Assembly (NCBI GenBank): GCA_002381865.1
Contig: DFYO01000068.1
Span: 1 to 27,011 of the forward strand
Direction: 5' to 3'
DNA: 27,011 bases
Origin: Clostridiales bacterium UBA4080
Lineage (GTDB): Bacteria > Bacillota > Clostridia > Lachnospirales > Vallitaleaceae
Shown: piece by piece, positions 23,645 through 27,011 of the stretch
Numbering within the stretch: position 1 is the first letter of the stretch
Layout: each line of letters starts with the position of its first letter
The notes under the pieces: generated by a model
Database searches by the model: none
The model's input: only the letters and a program-made list of their open reading frames with translations
Told to the model about the DNA's origin: nothing
Translations under genes and position numbers: made by a program

Positions 23645-24457
23645 ATGAAGATTGGAAAAAAGTATTTTGAAATTGGGAAAAGAACCTATATTATGGGGAT
23701 TTTGAATATTACACCGGACTCTTTTTCAGATGGAGGAAGATATAACACAATAGATATGGCGCTCAAAAGAGCAGAGGAAATGCTTGAAGAGGGAGCAGAT
23801 ATTATAGATGTAGGAGGAGAATCTACAAGGCCAGGGCATCCTATAATAGATGAGCAGGAGGAAATCAGAAGAGTTGTACCAGTAATTGAAGCGATTGTTA
23901 AAAAATTTGTAATTCCAGTATCGGTAGATACAAGTAAAACAATTGTAGCAAAAAGCGCAATTGAAGCCGGAGCGCAGATGGTTAATGATATATGGGGCGT
24001 CAGAGCCCAAAAAGGTATGGCAGAGTTAATTGCAAAAGAACAGGTTGCTTATTGTATGATGCATAATAAAGAAAACAACGAATATATAAGCATTATTAAC
24101 GAAATAAAAACATCCTTTGCCAATCAGACTTCAATCTTTCTAAAAAAGGGTGTTAAAAAGGAACAGATAATTTTAGATCCGGGTATTGGATTTGCTAAAA
24201 ATCTTGAACAAAATCTTTATGTAATGAAGCACTTAAACACACTTAAAGAATTAGGATATCCATTACTTCTTGGAACCTCTAGAAAATCAATGATAGGTCT
24301 TACTTTGAACCTTCCGGTAGAGGAAAGACTAGAAGGAACTCTTGCAACTACAGCATTTGGCGTATCACAGGGCTGTGATTTTGTGCGAGTACATGATATA
24401 AAGGCTAACTTAAGAGCTGCTCAGATGACGGATGCAATATGCAGAGCTGAGTTATAA
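23645..24457 (+). CDS. folP: Dihydropteroate synthase
   Basis: FolP condenses 6-hydroxymethyl-dihydropterin pyrophosphate with p-aminobenzoate. The 270-aa protein carries GILNITPDSFSDGG, DVGGESTRPGH, VSVDTSK, LDPGIGFAKN, GTSRKSMIG and RVHDIKAN, all expected for the family. An open frame begins at 23588, but TGGAG five bases before the ATG at 23645 and the start of homology (MKIGKKYFEIGKRTYIMG) place the start there. It lies 13 bases after the HD gene and nine before the folB-folK fusion, whose product supplies its pterin substrate. Confidence 0.95.
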   Translation: MKIGKKYFEIGKRTYIMGILNITPDSFSDGGRYNTIDMALKRAEEMLEEGADIIDVGGESTRPGHPIIDEQEEIRRVVPVIEAIVKKFVIPVSVDTSKTIVAKSAIEAGAQMVNDIWGVRAQKGMAELIAKEQVAYCMMHNKENNEYISIINEIKTSFANQTSIFLKKGVKKEQIILDPGIGFAKNLEQNLYVMKHLNTLKELGYPLLLGTSRKSMIGLTLNLPVEERLEGTLATTAFGVSQGCDFVRVHDIKANLRAAQMTDAICRAEL

Positions 24458-24466
24458 GGAGGAAAA

Positions 24467-25303
24467 ATGGATAAAATATTTATTAAGGACTTAGAAGTAT
24501 ATGCTTTTCACGGAGTTCATCAGGGGGAAAAGGATTTAGGACAGCGATTTTTGATTTCTGCTGAATTATCAATAGATTTAAGAAATGCTGGTATGACAGA
24601 TATGCTATCGGAAACAGTTAATTATGCACAGCTTTGCAATCAGATAGATACAGTTTTTAAAAAAGAAAAGCATGATTTGATTGAAAGAGCAGCAGAACAG
24701 CTTTGTGAGTATATTCTGCTGTCATATGACCAGGTCAAAGCAGTTAAAATAACTATAAAGAAGCCTTGGGCGCCTATAGGAAAAATGTTGCAATATGCAG
24801 CAATTGAGCTAATAAGAAGCTGGCATAAGGTATATATTGCATATGGATCTAATATGGGAAACAGACAGGATAATATTGAACAGGCAATTGAAATATTAGA
24901 ACAAAACAAAAGAATTAAGCTTATTAAAAATTCTGAAATTTATGAAACAGATCCAGTGGGTATGACGGATCAAAATAAATTTCTAAATGGTGCACTTGAA
25001 ATAGAGACCTTATATAATCCTTCAGAGCTAATGGATTTTTTGCTTGAAACAGAAGGCAGACTTAATAGAGTCAGAGATTTAAAATGGGGGCCAAGAACCA
25101 TTGATCTTGATATACTGCTATATGATGAAAGTGTCATTTCAGATGAAAAAACTATAATTCCACATCCGAGAATGGAGGAAAGAGAGTTTGTTCTTGAACC
25201 CTTAAATGAAATAGCTCCATATATTGTACATCCTATCTTGAAAAAACGAATAAGCCAGATTTTAAAGGAATTAAAAGAATCCGAAAGTAAAAACAAATAC
25301 TAA
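24467..25303 (+). CDS. folBK: Bifunctional dihydroneopterin aldolase - hydroxymethyl-dihydropterin pyrophosphokinase (FolB-FolK fusion)
   Basis: Two enzymes of folate synthesis are fused in 278 aa. Residues 1-~118 are FolB, with DLEVYAFHGVHQGEKDLGQ at the start, VNYAQLC and LIERAAEQLCEYIL (catalytic Lys/Glu region), and KITIKKPWAPIG near the end. Residues ~120-278 are FolK: YIAYGSNMGNRQDNIEQAI, ETDPVGMTDQNKFLNGALEI, GPRTIDLDILLYD (metal-binding aspartates) and IPHPRMEEREFVLEPL. FolB splits dihydroneopterin to hydroxymethyl-dihydropterin and FolK pyrophosphorylates it for FolP. The start follows AAGGAGG. It appears to be the last biosynthetic gene of the operon. The fusion is known in other Firmicutes. 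Confidence 0.95.
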   Translation: MDKIFIKDLEVYAFHGVHQGEKDLGQRFLISAELSIDLRNAGMTDMLSETVNYAQLCNQIDTVFKKEKHDLIERAAEQLCEYILLSYDQVKAVKITIKKPWAPIGKMLQYAAIELIRSWHKVYIAYGSNMGNRQDNIEQAIEILEQNKRIKLIKNSEIYETDPVGMTDQNKFLNGALEIETLYNPSELMDFLLETEGRLNRVRDLKWGPRTIDLDILLYDESVISDEKTIIPHPRMEEREFVLEPLNEIAPYIVHPILKKRISQILKELKESESKNKY

Positions 25304-25343
25304 AAGGATTCTAGCTTTCAATTATTATTATAGGAGATTAATT

Positions 25344-26630
25344 ATGAAAAAGAATTTAGTAATAATGACATTAACGATGATACTTCTGCTAATGCAGCTA
25401 AATATATGTGCTGCTAATGAGTACACTGAAAATGGAATAATATCTTACTCAAAAAATATCGAATATGAGGGGCTAAAATCAAAGGCTGTCAATGTAGATA
25501 ACAAGTATTTTTCTATATCTATTGCACAGCACAAAGAAGGTGAATACAGCTTTGTTTTGCTTCAATCAGAGGATCAGATTAACTGGAAAATCAAGGCTGA
25601 TATTTCAAAGTTATTTGAACAGCTACCTCAGGAGCTTGAATTAAGATATCTTAACGGATATTATACGGCTCATTTGAAAAATAAAAATGGATTTGTAAGA
25701 TATATTTCAACGGATACTATTACATGGGAAGAGATAAATCTTGAATTTCAAGATATCGCAGGAGGCAGAGGTATATTTTGGGGATTAGATTCAAATGCAT
25801 CCGTATACAGTTCTTCTGATCTTAAAGAGTGGACAGTTTTTTCGAAAATGCCTGATTATGTTGTAAACAGCACAATGGGTATTAATCTAAGCTTGAATGA
25901 TAATAGTATAGTTGTAAGTCATTATAATCCTAATTGGGGTATGAAAAACTATTCAAATGGATTAGAGGTACTTCAAAAAGATGAATTGTCTTTTAAGCCT
26001 GCATTGGGATATTATGCGGATTTTGGAAGAACTATTGATATTGCTTGGACTAACAAGGGCTATATTTTAGCTGCTGAAAATGACTATGAGCATAAAGCGA
26101 ATATTGAACTTTATCGTTCTTATGATGGTGTTAATTGGGGCAAGGATAATAATATTACACAAGTATTAAGGGAATTAAATGCCTCTAAGCATTTAGATTC
26201 ACAGATTAACATATTAATTGAGGTGGTCAAAAAAAAGATTGATATGCTTACTCAAAAAGGTGAAGACCTGCCAGTTATGGTTCGCTTAGATTCAGAAGAA
26301 ATAGAATTTGACCAGCCTGCGCTACTAAAAAGCGGAAGAGTTTATGTTCCGGTAAGGAAAATATTTGAAGTACTAGGTGGTAGCGTAAGCTATGATGGCA
26401 CAAAAAAAGAGATAAAAGGTGTTTTAGAGAATAAAACGATTATATTTAGGATTGGTGAAAGCAATGCATTGATAAATAATGATAGGGTGGCTATCGATGC
26501 TCCAGCAACAATAATTAATGGAAGAACTCTAGTGCCAGTTAGATTTGTAAGCGAATGTATTAATAAAGAGGTAAAATGGGACAAGGAAGATTATATTGTT
26601 GATTTGATTACAAGTCAGGTTTCTAATTAA
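25344..26630 (+). CDS. Secreted protein with Asp-box-like repeats and a copper-amine-oxidase-type stalk domain
   Basis: This 428-aa protein starts with a signal peptide (MKKNLVIMTLTMILLLMQ, cleavage likely after the CAA near residue 24). The mature N-terminal part (~40-260) holds repeated SxD....W units, as in SEDQINWKIK, STDTITWEEI, SSDLKEWTVF and SYDGVNWGKD. These resemble the Asp-box (BNR) turns of beta-propellers. From ~300 to 425 is a domain like the N-terminal domain of copper amine oxidases, common in clostridial surface proteins: FDQPALLKSGRVYVPVRKIF, then INGRTLVPVRFVSECI, with two VPVR repeats. No catalytic residues were identified. It lies 40 bases after folBK behind AGGAG and may be read through from that operon, though its function looks unrelated. 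Confidence 0.82.
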   Translation: MKKNLVIMTLTMILLLMQLNICAANEYTENGIISYSKNIEYEGLKSKAVNVDNKYFSISIAQHKEGEYSFVLLQSEDQINWKIKADISKLFEQLPQELELRYLNGYYTAHLKNKNGFVRYISTDTITWEEINLEFQDIAGGRGIFWGLDSNASVYSSSDLKEWTVFSKMPDYVVNSTMGINLSLNDNSIVVSHYNPNWGMKNYSNGLEVLQKDELSFKPALGYYADFGRTIDIAWTNKGYILAAENDYEHKANIELYRSYDGVNWGKDNNITQVLRELNASKHLDSQINILIEVVKKKIDMLTQKGEDLPVMVRLDSEEIEFDQPALLKSGRVYVPVRKIFEVLGGSVSYDGTKKEIKGVLENKTIIFRIGESNALINNDRVAIDAPATIINGRTLVPVRFVSECINKEVKWDKEDYIVDLITSQVSN

Positions 26631-26834
26631 TATTTAATCCTTTTTGAATGATATGCTAAAAAGAAAAGGTTATAATTAGGTTGTATAGAAAGTATATCTT
26701 TGAGGTAGTGTCAAGTGGTTTATGAAAACTCGAAGGAGAAAAAAAGATCCAATAGGACCCTAAAAAATTTGAGTGTATCTACTTTTTGGCAGACGGACGT
26801 CGCCCTTGACAGCACCTAAAAGCAATGCTTAAAA
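26631..26834. other. Non-coding stretch after the stalk gene, possibly the left end of a mobile element
   Basis: CCTTTT and AAAAGG flank an A/T-rich loop near 26640-26670, but no T-run follows, so no convincing terminator was found. From about 26790 the DNA is visibly richer in GC than the rest of the window. TGTCAAG (26709-26715) and CTTGACA (26805-26811) form a seven-base inverted pair. I see no complete gene or proper transposon end here. Confidence 0.35.
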
Positions 26835-27011
26835 GAGTTACCGACGGCGATAACTCAAGAACAGATCCACTTATCCCGTCGCATTCTAGACATTGTAGCG
26901 TTGCTTTTAGGAGCCATCAAGGGTAAATCGAAATCAGAGATTTCGACGACTGTTTTTTACCTCGGGCTTAAATCTAAGTACAGATGGATTCGGATTGACG
27001 ATTTTGAAGTT
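26820..27011 (+). pseudogene. Partial, frame-disrupted ORF, possibly a transposase N-terminus; cut by the window end
   Basis: The frame containing 26835-27011 is open for 59 codons to the window edge and reads like a real protein: ELPTAITQEQIHLSRRILDI, then VALLLGAIKGKSKSEISTTV, then FYLGLKSKYRWIRIDDFEV. An in-frame TAA at 26817 and no ATG/GTG/TTG before codon 23 leave it without a normal start. An ATG at 26825 (ATG CTT AAA) would join the frame as MLKELPT... if one A of the AAAA run at 26831-26834 were absent. A one-base insertion, or programmed slippage, is therefore likely. The N-terminal helix-turn-helix flavour and higher GC suggest a transposase or phage-type protein, but I do not recognise the family. 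Confidence 0.4.

Noticed and set aside
26815..26911. Perfect 11-base inverted repeat CCTAAAAGCAA / TTGCTTTTAGG as transposon ends
   Set aside because: One arm lies inside the likely coding frame, the spacing is only 75 bases, and no target duplication is seen. It may be chance.
1..27011. CRISPR arrays, tRNA and rRNA genes
   Set aside because: No regularly spaced direct repeats, tRNA cloverleaf-like sequence or rRNA signature was seen on either strand by eye.

Overview
The window looks like chromosomal DNA of a low-GC, strictly anaerobic Clostridia-type Firmicute, possibly Lachnospiraceae-like. The basis is the A/T-rich codon use, strong AGGAGG-type ribosome binding sites, a radical-SAM/queuosine gene set, a putative oxygen-sensitive HgdB/HgdC iron-sulfur pair, and a copper-amine-oxidase-like stalk domain typical of clostridial surface proteins. 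No rRNA, tRNA or CRISPR array was seen. The species cannot be named from the sequence alone.

Layout. (1) 1-1918, minus strand: a YihY/BrkB-type membrane protein cut by the window edge, preceded by a CobD/HisC-like PLP enzyme. (2) 2012-15673, plus strand: eight tightly packed genes forming an unusual multi-Hsp70 locus. In order they are a 929-aa protein with N-terminal beta-sandwich domains, an Hsp70 (A), a 570-aa helical protein, a degenerate pseudo-Hsp70, a second Hsp70 (B), an Hsp70 fused to a von Willebrand A domain (C), a TPR protein, and a coiled-coil protein with two membrane segments. None of the Hsp70s has the C-terminal helical lid, and there is no dnaJ or grpE beside them. I read this as one dedicated, probably membrane-tethered, chaperone-like machine of unknown function. 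It is the best candidate here for an undescribed system.

(3) 15673-16188: a gene-free control region. It holds a long imperfect inverted repeat, a good sigma-A promoter, a preQ1-I-type riboswitch with a matching antiterminator/terminator pair, a second strong terminator, and a 16-bp perfect inverted repeat. (4) 16189-25303, plus strand: one long operon with gaps or overlaps of a few bases. It starts with an HgdB-like/HgdC-like pair, continues with queD, queE, folE and queC (7-deazaguanine/queuosine precursor synthesis), then pabA, pabB and pabC (p-aminobenzoate), an HD-domain hydrolase, folP and a folB-folK fusion (folate). FolE makes dihydroneopterin triphosphate for both pathways, which explains why they are joined. 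The HgdB/HgdC pair and the HD protein are the genes without an assigned step, and each is a candidate for a missing reaction. (5) 25344-26630: a secreted protein with Asp-box-like repeats and a stalk domain. (6) 26631-27011: a visibly more GC-rich stretch with a frame-disrupted ORF cut by the window end, probably the edge of a mobile element.

Several starts were placed downstream of the longest open frame because a strong ribosome binding site sits there (6497, 8282, 18017, 18444, 23645). All family names come from recognition of motifs by eye, not from a search.
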